Shown: positions 1-11,228 of the stretch, in pieces | How positions within the stretch are numbered: the stretch's first letter is position 1 | Layout: every line of letters begins with the position of its first letter | Assembly: GCA_026936325.1 (NCBI GenBank) | Contig: JAPTHN010000015.1 | Span: forward strand, 3,498,117 to 3,562,116 | Length of the DNA: 64,000 nt | Origin: Platynereis dumerilii | Taxonomy: Eukaryota > Annelida > Polychaeta > Phyllodocida > Nereididae | Direction of reading: 5' to 3' | Program-made: the position numbers and the translations under genes | The notes under the pieces: generated by a model | What the model was told of the DNA's origin: nothing | Seen by the model: the letters and a program-made list of their open reading frames with translations, nothing else | The model's database searches: none

Positions 1-649
1 TATGAAAGTCCAAATAAAATTAGTTTATGCACGTTTTTAACATTTTTTCTTTGTTAAAATTTCTTACCCCCCCTTGGAAGTGTTGTAAAAAATTAATACC
101 CCCCCTTGAAACACGTGTGAAAAGTTAGTACCCCCTCGGCCAAAACTCCCACCCCCCCCCCAGTCATAAATTCTGAACAGTCCCTTACTCCGATGGATTC
201 ATCAGCATAAAAGCAATTTTGGCTATTATCTAATTTACAGGAAAGGTTTCGCATCCATCAAATCAATCATTCAAAGACAAATCACATCTACAGTTGCACT
301 TGAATCGGGTTTCTTACAACATCAACACTAATATAGTTCAATACAAGTTATTGTATTAGCGTTAAACATTCAGATAAATTAATCAAATATGCGGGGGAGG
401 AGCAAATTTGCGAAAGATTCATCACACACACTATTGGATAGATATCAATATGCACATCTGCAATCACCTTCTTTGTCAATATTGGTCTTTACGTTAATTG
501 TGAATAGGAGATGAGTTGTTTTTTACCGTATTCCGCAAAATATAACTATGTCACAATTCATTAAGATGTGGTCAAAATTTAAACTTTTCAGAGGGAACTT
601 CAATGTATGTCATTAAATTTAAAATTTATAAAGGACACCATAAACATAT
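1..649. other. AT-rich intergenic DNA, no gene seen
   Basis: Non-coding and AT-rich. Homopolymer C runs separated by T-rich stretches lie at about 65-170. No splice-flanked open frame, RNA gene or clean terminal inverted repeat was recognised. Confidence 0.6.
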
Positions 650-1165
650 ATATTCTACATCAAAATTTTAAGGCCAATCGTGCAGCAGGAGATCAGTCAC
701 ATGACACGCCAACAAATAATGATATCGGTGTCTTAAAAGTGTTATTGGTGTGTGGAGAGTGATATTGGTGTGCCCCTATGCTCTTAGCAGCAACCATGTA
801 CTTAATTGCCTACTAATCAAGGGAAGGCCTGTGTAGGAGGAATCTAACTTCTTAAAATGTCAATCTGTCATTTCATGAATACGCTAATTGTAAATAATGG
901 GAAAAATTACATATATTTCGAATAAAAAAATTATGTGTCTTTAGAAAAACCAATATTTTACAAATATGTATAAGTCTGAAAAATTTGCTGCAGAATATAA
1001 CAAATAGCGGATGTTTTAGTCGGCCAATATTGAGTTTTACTGGCCTTAGCTAGTAATATTGGTCTCGAACTACGGCCTCGATCGATATTACTGTTTCGGC
1101 CAATAAAAGTCAATATTGGTCTCCAAACCATCAACTATTTGTTATATTCTATAGCAAAATTTTGT
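650..1165 (+). repeat. Dispersed CCAAT-rich repeat with palindromic 3' half, copy 1
   Basis: About 515 bp matching 56560-57065 in the same orientation with moderate divergence. The left half carries repeated words of the type GATATTGGTGT. The right half (about 983-1160) folds back on itself: AATATAACAAATAG near 992 pairs with CTATTTGTTATATT near 1133, and GGCCAATATTGAG near 1022 pairs with CAATATTGGT near 1112. Such a fold suggests a non-autonomous DNA element, but no target duplication was found. The family is not recognised. Confidence 0.6.
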
Positions 1166-1322
1166 AAAATGTAATCCATGCACCATGTCTAGCAAACCGG
1201 CAACATGACAGCGCTGAAGAATCCCAGTTGGCATCGGATCACACCGACATCACTTGACATCAGGATAACGTATCATATAGGCCTATGTGACGTCACACTG
1301 ACGTTGCCTGCACCAAAATGTA

Positions 1323-1518
1323 TCAACGCTTAACATGGGTTAAGCTAAAGTGGTTAAGTCATTTTACTGACATTATGTCAATGCTGAACATGAGTTAGAT
1401 AAATAATTTCAATTAACTGAACTCATGTTACAACATGACAAAAGTTTTTACCAATAACCTGGCTAGAAGATAAGTTATAGGAGTTAACCACTTTAGGATA
1501 ACCCGTGTTTAGCGTTCG
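1323..1518. mobile_element. 196-bp MITE flanked by TA
   Basis: Terminal inverted repeats of about 35 bp: TCAACGCTTAACATGGGTTA at the left pairs imperfectly with TAACCCGTGTTTAGCGTTCG at the right, and the match continues through TAAAGTGGTTAA. TA lies directly outside both ends (1321-1322 and 1519-1520), as expected of a Tc1/mariner-type insertion. No coding capacity. Confidence 0.6.
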
Positions 1519-2425
1519 TACAATCCAGTACTGGTGTCAAAAAAGGTCAAATTTCCCACAGGGGTTGGTTTTCTTGACTCTCAAGTTAGTGATGATATAT
1601 GCTCATCTAAAATAATCACAAGTGCAAGTTGTAGCTTCTTAACAATGAGACAATCCATATAATTAGATGTTCAAGGTTATCTTTATGACACCTAGATTAC
1701 ATTATACATGGAAATTTTACATTTGTCACAATTACAATAAAAACATAGTTATTTTTTTTATTTTGAAACAAAGACCAGTGTCAGATATCTAGGGAGGATA
1801 AATCCTTCCAGCCATTGTATGGATCAATGATGGCTTAGTTCTGGCACATTTTCATCAAACAATTTCAAAATTGCAGTTTGCCTTCAATTCTTTTTGGCGC
1901 AGTCAGAATAGCGATGGATTATTTTTAAACATCAACTTTCGTTACAAAATTGACTGTGATGGAAATTCATATATACATTTTGTATTCAACTGTAGTTTTG
2001 AAATTGCACGTGAGACTGATGTGCAATATGCCAGGCTTGCATTCATTCGAAAGAGTAATGAATTTTGACGAAATCATCCAAATAATTGAGCCAAATCGTT
2101 TGTTGCAATTTTTGCAATGAATAATATTGCCAGCAATTCAACTGGTTCAGATTGCTTTGCAAATTTCAGATTGGAACAAAACTGTTATCACTAGGCCATG
2201 CTTTATCAATGATCACTATCTCCTTTTCTATGAATTTTTGCTGATATGCTCTGAAATATACTTAATATATGTATGTAAAGAGTTATTACATGTTGTTGAT
2301 AAAATGCTTGGTAATTATCTTAACTTTTTTTATGAATAACAGGAATGCCCCCAATCAGATTTATTCATGAATTAGATCAGCCAGTCATTGTATGCATTTT
2401 CCCCTTTAATCTGACTTTAATGCAG
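1519..2425. other. AT-rich intergenic or intronic DNA
   Basis: Nothing recognisable. A 65-codon open frame at 1871-2068 has no family resemblance and no ATG start. If the candidate exon at 2426 is real, this stretch would be its upstream intron. Confidence 0.4.
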
Positions 2426-2511
2426 TTTCCAACTCAGCAGACTGTAGTTCGGAACAGAATGAGTTCGAGAAGGCCAAGGGAAGTCAAATACTTTCACTGA
2501 AGGAAGTCTAA
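2426..2511 (+). CDS. Possible terminal exon of an unknown gene (partial)
   Basis: A pyrimidine-rich tract (CCCCTTTAATCTGACTTTAA) ending in TGCAG at 2421-2425 makes a good splice acceptor. From there a phase-1 frame stays open for 28 codons, reading SNSADCSSEQNEFEKAKGSQ then ILSLKEV, and stops with TAA at 2509-2511. AATAAA follows at 2681-2686. The composition, rich in Glu, Lys and Ser without low-complexity runs, looks coding. No family is recognised and upstream exons were not identified, so this may be chance. A transcript ending near 2700 would settle it. Confidence 0.3.
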
Positions 2512-2680
2512 GCTTGATTTATTGTGACTAATTAATGAACTAGCTTTATATTCCAGTGAATAGAATAGTGCTGTCACTCCTGTGTCCTACTTAGTGTAGT
2601 CATTTTAGTTTTTTATTATTGATTGTCATGCTACTATGTGAATTGTACATATATATGCGTGTCATATTTTCCACTAAGTA

Positions 2681-2686
2681 AATAAA
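2681..2686 (+). promoter_or_regulatory. Candidate poly(A) signal AATAAA
   Basis: A canonical hexamer 170 bp after the stop of the candidate exon at 2426-2511. It supports that exon only weakly, because AATAAA is common in AT-rich DNA. Confidence 0.3.
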
Positions 2687-2941
2687 ATTCAATTTGAAAT
2701 TCAAACTCCTGTGGCTGTGATACATGGATAGTGAAGTCATTTGGATACCGTATAATCCGGGAACACAATATGCCGGATACTGTATAGGAACCTGATAGTA
2801 GAGACATAGGTAAAAGTACATTTTACAGCATTCACGGTTGAACATCTTTGTTTTTCATGAATGCAAAGAGTTACCATAACTGCCAGGAGGACTGTTCCTC
2901 CGATGAAATGTTTTTCTTCATGGTTGGTTTGTGACTAAATT

Positions 2942-3494
2942 AGGGATGCACGGATATCCGGCAAGGTATCCGGTATCCGGCCGGATATTGGAATTTGCAG
3001 GATATCCGGTATCCGGCAGAATAAGAATGTCAGAACCGGATATCTGGGATGCAAAAATAAGTGAAAAAGTAAAAAAAAAACTTAATAAAGAACAAAAGAA
3101 TGTTACAAGATCAGAGTCAAAAGCATTATAGAACCATCTTGGAAATTTAAAGTCAGTTACTGAACATACCGGAAAAATAATCAGAGGAACAGTCCCCCGC
3201 GGGACATGATATCTCTCGGCTCCCAGAAAAAAAAAATTTATCATTAACTTAGAATGCTGAAAAACTACCTTTTTCAGACGTTTACTATCCGGTTCCAACT
3301 ATCCGGTTAATATACGGTTGTATCATGTTCTTGTAACATCTTTGACTTATTATCCAATGTTTTTAGATTTGATTAATGTTTTTATCAACACAGATATCCC
3401 TTTCTGATACCCTAATTCTGCCGTGCTGGATATCAGATATCCTCCGTATTCCAATATCCAGCCGGACACCTGTGCCGATATCTGCGCGTCCCTG
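2942..3494. mobile_element. hAT-like non-autonomous element with repeated ATCCGG words
   Basis: Left end AGGGATGCACGGATATCCGG and right end GATATCTGCGCGTCCCT form an imperfect terminal inverted repeat. AGGGATGCAC-type ends are common in hAT MITEs. Subterminal GGATATCCGG/CCGGTATCC words repeat at both ends. Flanks resemble a decayed 8-bp duplication (ACTAAATT / GTTGAATT, 5 of 8). A second copy of the right end lies at 16107-16172. Confidence 0.5.
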
Positions 3495-4500
3495 TTGAAT
3501 TTGATATTCACACAATGAAGTCAAGGTATCCTTATTTTATAAGGTCATTAGTGCCTTCTCAGAATTCTTTCTATTTTCTCCGTCTACCATACACTTGATA
3601 GCGACTGGTCAAGTTGGAGGCGCTTGCTAGAACTGCAACAGTATATTGGTTTACAATCAGAGAAGCCACAGCTGTGACCTCCAACCAAAAATCTTGTTCC
3701 AAGTGTTCTTCTTTAATTGGGCTGTGCTGATTATCTGGAAGACGCAGACTTACCATTGGAGAGAAAGTATAGATTCACTAAAAGACTGAAATGCATCAGC
3801 ATAGTGTATTCCTGGATGCTGAGATTCTTTTCAGTACTATTTCTAACATTATGAAAGAGAAATCATAATTATATCACTTTAGAAATGGATGCTTGGGGCT
3901 TTACGTACTGTATTTTTGCTCTTGGTAGAATTAGGATAGGAGAAGCAATGAAGTGAAGGATGCCCAAAACTGTGGTCAAAACAAGATCCCCGATCATGGC
4001 ACGGTCAGAGTGGGAATAAAATCCAGGACCCAGCGATTGGCAGACCAGCATCCTACCAAGAATTGTTCGAGTAATTTACCTTTTCTTTTAATTTTCAGAA
4101 CTCTTATTTCTCTTCATGGTACAAAATGTTTCTTTCTTACACAAATCATTGCATGTGCCTCGATTAAATGTTCAAATTGACAAGATTTTAATAGTTACAA
4201 AAAGTTTTTGTTTCTGTCCACAAATCATTGCATGTTCCCCAAATATTCAAATTGACAAGATCTTAATTGGAATCCAATTATGATGGCTACATGCTGATTT
4301 AAATTTCAAACTTTTGTCCTTTTGGCTTGAACAATGCATCATTAGCCTTGATGGACCTTGCATGGGCAAAACACTTTCAATGGCTTTACTGCAAACATTT
4401 TGTCTTGCATTGGCTTGTTAAGACCAATTTAACATTGTTAAGATTTTTCACCCGTTAACAAATCTCTCGTTAAGATGGTTTCCACTTGCAGCCACAGGAC
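3419..4500 (+). repeat. Duplicated segment, copy A
   Basis: Aligns over about 1 kb with 16107-17890 (copy B): GATATCAGATATCCTCC at the left, GCTGAGATTCTTTTCAGTAC in the middle, then CACAAATCATTGCATGT and AATTGGAATCCAATTATGAT. It runs from the right end of the hAT-like element into unrelated sequence, so it is a segment duplication or a longer composite repeat rather than one simple transposon. Homology resumes at 9430-9480 (CCACATTTTCATCTTGCAAA), so copy A was later split by the 4.5-kb element at 4859-9361. Confidence 0.6.
3895..4078 (-). mobile_element. tRNA-derived SINE copy (inside duplicated segment A)
   Basis: On the minus strand the head reads GGTAGGATGCTGGTCTGCCA then a degenerate B box (CCTGGATTTTATTCCCAC), followed by a body containing CTTCACTTCATTGCTTCTCC. 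The same head and body order occurs on + at 50448-50580 and on - at 17315-17500, so three copies of one tRNA-headed SINE family appear in the window. The RNA polymerase III boxes are worn. Confidence 0.45.
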
Positions 4501-4858
4501 ATCCTAATGTTTCGTTGTGATATAGCATCACCGTGTTCCCTGCATTTTAAGATCACCCTTTCTGCAGTCATGAAGCGGTCTCTCGTGGGGTTACAGTCTC
4601 TCATCGTGGGTGCAAAATGTACAAAAAACACTACTCATTGCGGGAAGAAGGCGGTCACATAAGGCAGGTTGGTCTTACAACAGGGGATCCTACAATGCAG
4701 GTACCACTGTATTACAATAATATGTAGGGCATCTGAATCTACATGCATTTGATTGACCTGTGAAGTGGCCAATTACCTTGTTTTGATACATAATGCCATT
4801 GTCGACGTTATTAGAACTGAAAAATATTAGCAATCACGTGAGTGGGTCGATAATGATA
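4501..4858. other. Unassigned intergenic sequence
   Basis: Present in duplicated segment A but absent from copy B. No gene, repeat end or structured element recognised. Confidence 0.4.
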
Positions 4859-7800
4859 TAGACAGGTCCGGGCCAGGAAAAAACTGCCATTTTTTCCATT
4901 CAAGGTTTTCTCAGTGGATTCTGGTGGTTTAAGATGTGCTCTTCAAAATTGGCTTTCGGCCATCTTGAATTTTGCCTCATATCCAAGATGGCCGCCACTT
5001 TCCAAAATGGCTGCCGAAATTCATTAAATGTTACCTGGGAGATCCCTATCAGTTGAAATTAATTTTTTTTTTCACTAAAATTTTAGTATAATGACCACTC
5101 AACATGACCCAGTTGGGTGGTTGTCACGGAAATGCTTTATTGGAGGTTAAATCTAATATTATCCGCCGTGGATGCCATAAATTAAGTAAATAATTCTATC
5201 TCCTGAACCGGTTGAGATATGGCAATACAATTGGTGTCTATTCCTAGGTTTTAAGGGGGGAGGGATCCAAATATGCCATCAAATTTGAAATTAGGTCAAT
5301 AGGTCATCAGTTTTATCCAATATGGCCGCCATACATGTTGTTACTAAAAGAAAATGGCTCTATCTCTTGATCTTGCAGAGATACAGTAATAAACTTGGTG
5401 TTCATACCTAGGTTTTCATGGTTGGGAATCCATGCATGCCATCAGAATTGAGATTAACTCAGTCATTGAGTAAATCCAATTTGGCCTCTGTGCCCTTCAT
5501 TTTTTCAAGAAACTAGCTGTATCTCAAAGTGTATTTTCATAAAATTGGTGTCAATTCCAAGGTTTTTAGGGGTGGGGAATCTGAATGTGCCATCAGCTTT
5601 GAAATTAGGCCAGTAGATCATGAGGTTGACCCAAGATGGCCACTAACACCACTGTCTGTAATTGCTCAATATTGATTTTCATGTTCAAGAATAATTCTGA
5701 GGGCTAAAGCTGGGAGACAAATCTTTTCAGGAGTTCAGGAATGTGTTCTGAAAGCAAACTGTCCCTCCTGTATCATGGTTTATTGGGCTCCTAAATTACA
5801 TTGACAACAGAAAAAGATTTTCAGATAGAATATATTTGATTCTTGGGGTCACGTCACCCAAATGTTCAAAATGGTCAGTAAGTTATTTTTATTTTGGATT
5901 TTGCTTTGAGATCTCGGGGGGGGGGGGGTGAAGATAGCATCCTTGGTGGCCACAAAGATGTAGAAGGTACATCATGTGCATATGGATGACCAAAGACAAA
6001 TTTTAAGATGTCTGTCCAGTGTTTTTGGTTAAAGATGTCTGTCCAGTGTTTTTGGTCAAAGATATTATGTCCAGCCAGGTTAAAAATGGATTACACTAAA
6101 AATGTAAGTTCTGTTTGAAATCCATGTATAGGCCAGATAACAATATCCTTATCAAATCATATGGAAGTGACACAATTATGAATGGTAAGGCTTTTTTAGA
6201 TAGAGTAATGATGCTGTTTTTTTAGTCTTTATTTATTAATGAGATTGTGACCACAGCTCTTTTCAAAGATGCCTTCAGTCTATTGACAGTTCATTGTTGT
6301 ATGTTTTGACACATTGCCTGCTTAAGTTGATTTTTGGCTGCATAGAAAAGCTTGGCATTATCCCCTCAGTGATAACAATTCATTCTCTATACTGAATTCA
6401 TAATTATTTAGCATATCATCTTGCTGCTGATAATTGTCTGTGATGCACCAATTAATACAGCTTTAGGTGACATGTACATTGCTGAATATGTTTCAGTTTG
6501 CTGAGTATAACAATTGCCCGGCCCACCCCACGACTGCATGGCCAAAAGTGTGACCACGACCACACCACCCTGCAAAGGTCTCAACCTGACCGTGACCGTC
6601 TGCACCGCATGCGGTCAAGAAAATTGTGACGCACCCCCTGTGGGCTGCATTGCGGTCTGACCGGCGGGGTGACCGTGCAGTGCTCTACTAGAAGTACAAA
6701 ATGGAATTTGCTAAGAGTCCAGTGACTACAAAGAAAGTATTAATTTCATACCAGTGTATACATGCATATTGGTGCCTTAAGATATGGAATTACTTGTTGC
6801 ACTTCCATTGTCAGCTTGGTTCAAGACATAGAAAAGCACCATGGTTCTCTCATATCAGTGGATCAGCGGATATAAATCAGTTACATATTTTGACAAGGCT
6901 GAAATCAAAAGCTTCTCAGTGAATGTCAATCAACACTGCACAGTCTGTATAATTGAAAGAAATGGCTTTAAAAATATAGAAATATATCCAGGAATGCACT
7001 TGAAGCTATCAAGATACATATACAGTGATGCTTGAAAGTGGCAGCAGTGAAATAAGTTATATATATTGCCATTGGGTTGATGCTACACATCCCTGACCAA
7101 ACTGCTTGTGAAAGCATTGATTCTCAACCGGTGAGATGAAAATGTATTACAACTTAAAGGTAGATATGTTGGGTCAGTCTGGCAAAACTTTGATAAGTGC
7201 CTTAGAGCTGCTTACGGATTAGCGGTCCAAACAGTTTCAAAATTACCTTTCAACTTAGTCGTGTGATGTCACTTACTTAATAATGTTTTGTTTGTGTGTC
7301 ACTTATGGTTAATCAGTTGTTTCAGTGCATATCAAATCTTTCAGAATAGGTGACAATAAACAAATGAATTAAGCGACTTAAGGTCGTTCATTAAATAAGA
7401 TTAGAAGAGCAACAGGAAACTGTCAATGACGTGGCAAAGCCAGTCTGCAAATTGAAAATAAGAATCTGCAAAGAGCTCTAAGTGAAAGTGAACACCAACG
7501 TAATTTCACTTGAGAGTTCACTTGCTTATAAAGATTTGGGTATTTTTGACACATGTGTATATAACTGAGTAAAGGAAATTGTGAGCCATTGCTTAATTCA
7601 AATATCCTTTATCAATTATGACACAATAAGTTTTCATCTGATCAGATGGGAATCAAAACTTTAACAAGCTGTTTGGTTGTGGATATTTTGGGCAGTTACA
7701 AAAAATTCACTTTCGTTTATTCAAGCTCGGTATTGTTGCCTCATAAACAATGACTAGCTGTACTTAGATAAATTATATCATTTTTTAACTACTTCAACTA

Positions 7801-9361
7801 TGAATTTTCAACCGTTAGTTTCAGTGTTTGGGCAGACTCCACACAAAAGTTAACAGCGTTATAATAATCTCAAATTAAACATTCTCCAAGTATGAATTGT
7901 TATCATTCCAAGCCTTCCTCTGTAAAAAAAAGATCAACTAAAGCAGGAAATATGTGCAAAGATATGTGTTGCCAGTAGACTGAAGGCATGGTTAAAGGAA
8001 GTTGTGGTCACAAAAATTAAACTTGTGAATGAATGGAAACTCCAAAAAAACTCTCAATTTCATTTGATCTAAAGAAAATTAGGTCTTTCCATTCATAGTT
8101 ACATCACTTTCAGGCAATTTGCTGTCAATTGGGATAGTTTCCTCTTGCTTTTTATATGGATTTAATCCCCAATAAACCTGGAAATAATCTCCTTAACCAA
8201 GAAAATAACTGAAAAGACCTTTTAAAATGTGTTTTTGGTCTTGGATATATATGCTCATTCTACTTATTTGTGACCATCAAGGATGGTTTCTTCATATCAC
8301 CACTGAGATCTTAAGCAAAAATACAAAATATAAACAACTTACTGACCATTTTAAACATTTTGGCGACTCCAAGAATCAAATATATTCTATCTGAAACTCG
8401 TTTTCTAATGCCAGTGTCATTTAGGAGCCCAATATACCATGACACAGGCTTGACAGTGTGCTCTAATAACATATTTCTGAACTCGTGAAAAGATATGGCT
8501 CACGGCTTTAGCCCTCAGAATTACTTTTGAACACGAAATCGATAATAAGCAATTAAAGACAATGATCTAATGGCGATCTTGGGTCAACCTCATGATCTAC
8601 TGGCCTACTTTCAAAGCTGATGGCATATTCAGATTCCCCACCCCTAAGAACCTTGGAATTGACACCAATTTCATGAAAATATCTCCACTACACTGGGTGA
8701 TTCAGCTAGTTTCTTGAAAAAATATGGTGGCCATATTGGATTTACTCAATGACAAGCTGAGTTAATCTCAATTCTGATGGCATGTATGGATTCCTCAACC
8801 CTGAAAACCCAGGTATAGACACCAATTTTATAGCTGTATCTCTACCAGATCAAGAGATAGAGCCATTTTCTTTTAGTAACGACATGTATGGCGGCCATAT
8901 TGGATAAAACTGATGACTTATTGACCTAATTTCAAATTTAATGGCATATTTGGATCCCTCACCCCTTAAAACCTAGGAATAGACACCAATTTTATCGCCA
9001 TATCTCAACCGGTTCAGGAGAAAGAATTATTTACTTAATTTATGGAATCCATGGCGGCCATATTGGATTTAACCTCTGATAAAGCGTTTCCGTGGCAACC
9101 AACCAACTGGGTCATGTTGAGAAGTCATTATACTAAAATTTTAGTGAAAAAAAAAATTAATTTCAACTGATAGGGATCTCCCAGGTAACATTTAATGAAT
9201 TTCGGCAGCCATTTTGGAAAGTGGCGGCCATCTTGGATATGAGGCAAAATTCAAGAGGGCCCGAAAGCCAATTTTGAAGAGCACATCTTAAACCACCAGA
9301 ATCCACTGAGAAAACCTTGAATGGAAAAAATGGCAGTTTTTTCCTGGCCCGGACCTGTCTA
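4859..9361. mobile_element. Long-armed inverted-repeat element 1 (TAG termini, 3-bp target duplication)
   Basis: About 4.5 kb. The left arm (4859 to about 5905) and right arm (about 8325 to 9361) are reverse complements over about 1 kb with scattered mismatches. Ends are TAGACAGGTCCGGGCCAGG and its complement, flanked by ATA at 4856-4858 and 9362-9364. Within each arm a diverged unit of about 150 bp, marked by GGTGTCNATTCC...AGGTTTT...GCCATC, recurs about four times. ATGGCCGCC words occur repeatedly. The interior (5906-8324) has a GC-richer patch near 6520-6680 and no long reading frame, so the element looks non-autonomous. A 3-bp duplication is known from several superfamilies (PIF/Harbinger, CACTA, Zator); none is established here. 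Confidence 0.75.
5996..6062 (+). repeat. Short tandem duplication inside element 1
   Basis: AAGATGTCTGTCCAGTGTTT followed by TTGGT is present twice back to back, with a third partial copy after it. It lies in the loop of the long-armed element and has no visible function. Confidence 0.6.
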
Positions 9362-9364
9362 ATA

Positions 9365-10032
9365 GCACCCATGCCTGTTTGTGATTGGGGCTCAAGACAA
9401 ACCCTGTGAAACACCGACCAGACCTTCACATTAACATTTAATCCACATTTTCATCTTGCAAAACTGTCCAAGTTGACCAGGACAGTCATTTTGAAAAAAA
9501 AAAGTTTGTAGGGCTCGCTTTGCTGGTATGATGTATCTTCGATATGCCGCCCAAAAAAATGTAACTCGAGTTTTGAGCAAGGCGCCATTGCTTTCAATTT
9601 CTTCTTTTGGATAATGCTAAAATATCATGCCAATTAATACAGGTAGTGCTTCGGTAGCAATAATGGAGAGACTTCTAAGGTACATCCATCTTTGGTACAT
9701 CTTACAACCTTCTCATCTCATGAGGTAATTAATATTTTTTGGGTCAAAACACATAACAATTTCAATTGACAATGACTGTGCCCTACATTTCTAAGCCTGA
9801 TTTCCCCAAAATTGCATGAAAATGTGATTTGTAACTCACCTTTTTGTTGTGAACACCTGTGTATTCTCATGTAGAGGATGACAATAACAAATTTCCTGTG
9901 TGGTGTTAATCCTTGGGGATGTATGTTATTGTTACTCTCTTGATTACTCTCTTGATATCATCGGGACAAAATAGACATAGTAAAATTCAATTTAATTTCA
10001 ATTTCAATTTTGTTGAGGTTTTTTTCTCCTAG
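9365..10032. other. Intergenic DNA upstream of the secreted-protein gene
   Basis: 9420-9485 matches 17885-17945 and belongs to the duplicated segment. The remainder is AT-rich without a recognised gene. A promoter or non-coding 5' exon of the downstream gene could lie here, since TTTTTTTCTCCTAG just before 10033 looks like a splice acceptor. Confidence 0.4.
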
Positions 10033-10053
10033 TTCACTTGACACTGCCCGTAT

Positions 10054-10125
10054 ATGAACATAGTCAAACATCAACCCACACTGACGATCAAACATTTCAG
10101 GCTGCAGTGTCAGATTTTGCAATAA
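10054..10125 (+). promoter_or_regulatory. Upstream ORF overlapping the start codon of the secreted-protein gene
   Basis: ATG at 10054 opens a 23-codon frame whose TAA (10123-10125) shares its last A with the main ATG (10125-10127), giving TAATG. If the transcript begins upstream of 10054 this arrangement would favour reinitiation control. If the exon really starts at the second acceptor-like AG (after CAAACATTTCAG, 10100), the uORF would not be transcribed. Confidence 0.35.
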
Positions 10126-10215
10126 TGATTGGTAAGAGGGAGATCTGCATGTTCGTATTCCTTGGAGTTTTACTTCTCCAGACAAAAGTAGGAGTTGCGA
10201 GGTATTCGCTATGGG
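10125..10215 (+). CDS. Secreted cysteine-rich protein, coding exon 1 (signal peptide)
   Basis: ATG at 10125 opens MIGKREICMFVFLGVLLLQT then KVGVARYSLW. There is a basic N-region, a hydrophobic core of about 11 residues, and a likely signal-peptidase site after VGVA, so the product should enter the secretory pathway. The exon ends in CTATGGG|GTAAGA at 10215/10216, a near-consensus donor, in phase 1. The next compatible acceptor is at 13216/13217, also phase 1, and the join creates a Glu codon followed by the first cysteine unit. Met9 is an alternative start and would leave a shorter but still hydrophobic leader. Intron 1 is 3.0 kb, of which about 2.36 kb is a Ngaro-type insertion. The gene is not recognised by name. 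The model rests on splice-site agreement; no transcript was available. Confidence 0.7.
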
Positions 10216-10650
10216 GTAAGATCCTTTCTGTACACATAACAGTCATGCTTTAAAAAAGCCAACCATTTTTGGTGACTGAGAATAATTTGAAACCTTCTTT
10301 TGGTGGTCTGGAAAAATTAATAATTTTTTTGTAAAAAAATCAACAAAAATGTCATTGTAGCTTAACAACACATACATAAATTTTCAACTTATATAGGCCT
10401 ATGCAAATATTCCAACTTAATCTTGATGTGCACACACAAAAAATATCACAATATCAAATTGAATGCTGCACGCTTCCACCAACTTTTCTGGGTGTAGGGA
10501 TATACTGGGGTCTCGGCGAGTATAACGGGGATGTACTGCACCTACCCACGGTATAACCTCATATCATACCTTATTTTGAACTTGAATTTTTATTTGGACC
10601 AAATGAATACAGTCATGGCATTAAAGAATGAACATTTGCAGGACCAATAG

Positions 10651-10850
10651 TTATAACTTACCTTTTGTAAGATCGGTTAATTCAATATGGCTGCTGGAAT
10701 ATCCGCCCTCCTCAGCTGATTCCCGCCGATTTGACGTTGCGTCATAGTCCTGGGTCCAATCGTGGACCAGGGCCTTCCAGAACCACTGGACCGACTCCCC
10801 AAGCATAAATAGCTTGGAGTCAATTTTCGCGGCACACTCGCCTCTCTCAC
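10651..10850 (+). repeat. Ngaro A1 repeat (left terminus)
   Basis: 200 bp beginning TTATAACTTACC and ending CTCGCCTCTCTCAC, repeated as A2. Read on the minus strand its outer edge is AAAGGTAAGTTAT, which matches the splice-donor consensus. Confidence 0.8.
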
Positions 10851-10868
10851 ATAGACAACCAGTCAGTA

Positions 10869-11094
10869 GTGTATGCAATCATTAAACGCTACTCCCCAGT
10901 CCCCCATATGATGGCCCTCCTTAGAGAGTGGTGCCTGATCATAGTACGCTACAATATCAATGTGAGGCCTGTTTATATTAATACTCATGACAACATAGAT
11001 GCAGATGATCTAAGTAGGCTGGCTGTGGATGATTTCCTCAGACGCAGGCCTGATGCATCCCCCACCCCCACATGGCCCACATTGATTGAATTTT
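10869..11094 (+). pseudogene. RNase H tail of the Ngaro polyprotein (fossil fragment)
   Basis: About 75 residues containing NINVRPVYINTHDNIDADDL followed by SRL. The N-x-x-AD-x-LSRL block is typical of the C-terminal RNase H region of DIRS-order polyproteins. It directly precedes the recombinase frame, as in the family. It is a remnant within a broken element and was not analysed further. Confidence 0.65.
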
Positions 11095-11228
11095 AAACCT
11101 TATTTCCAATCTCTTACAGATTTGGACCGATCGGTTTCTACACTCATCTATAATGGCATTACTGCCAACTCCGTGGAGCTTACGCTGCAGCAGTTAAGAA
11201 GTATAAACTTTTCTGTAGCATTTATTAT

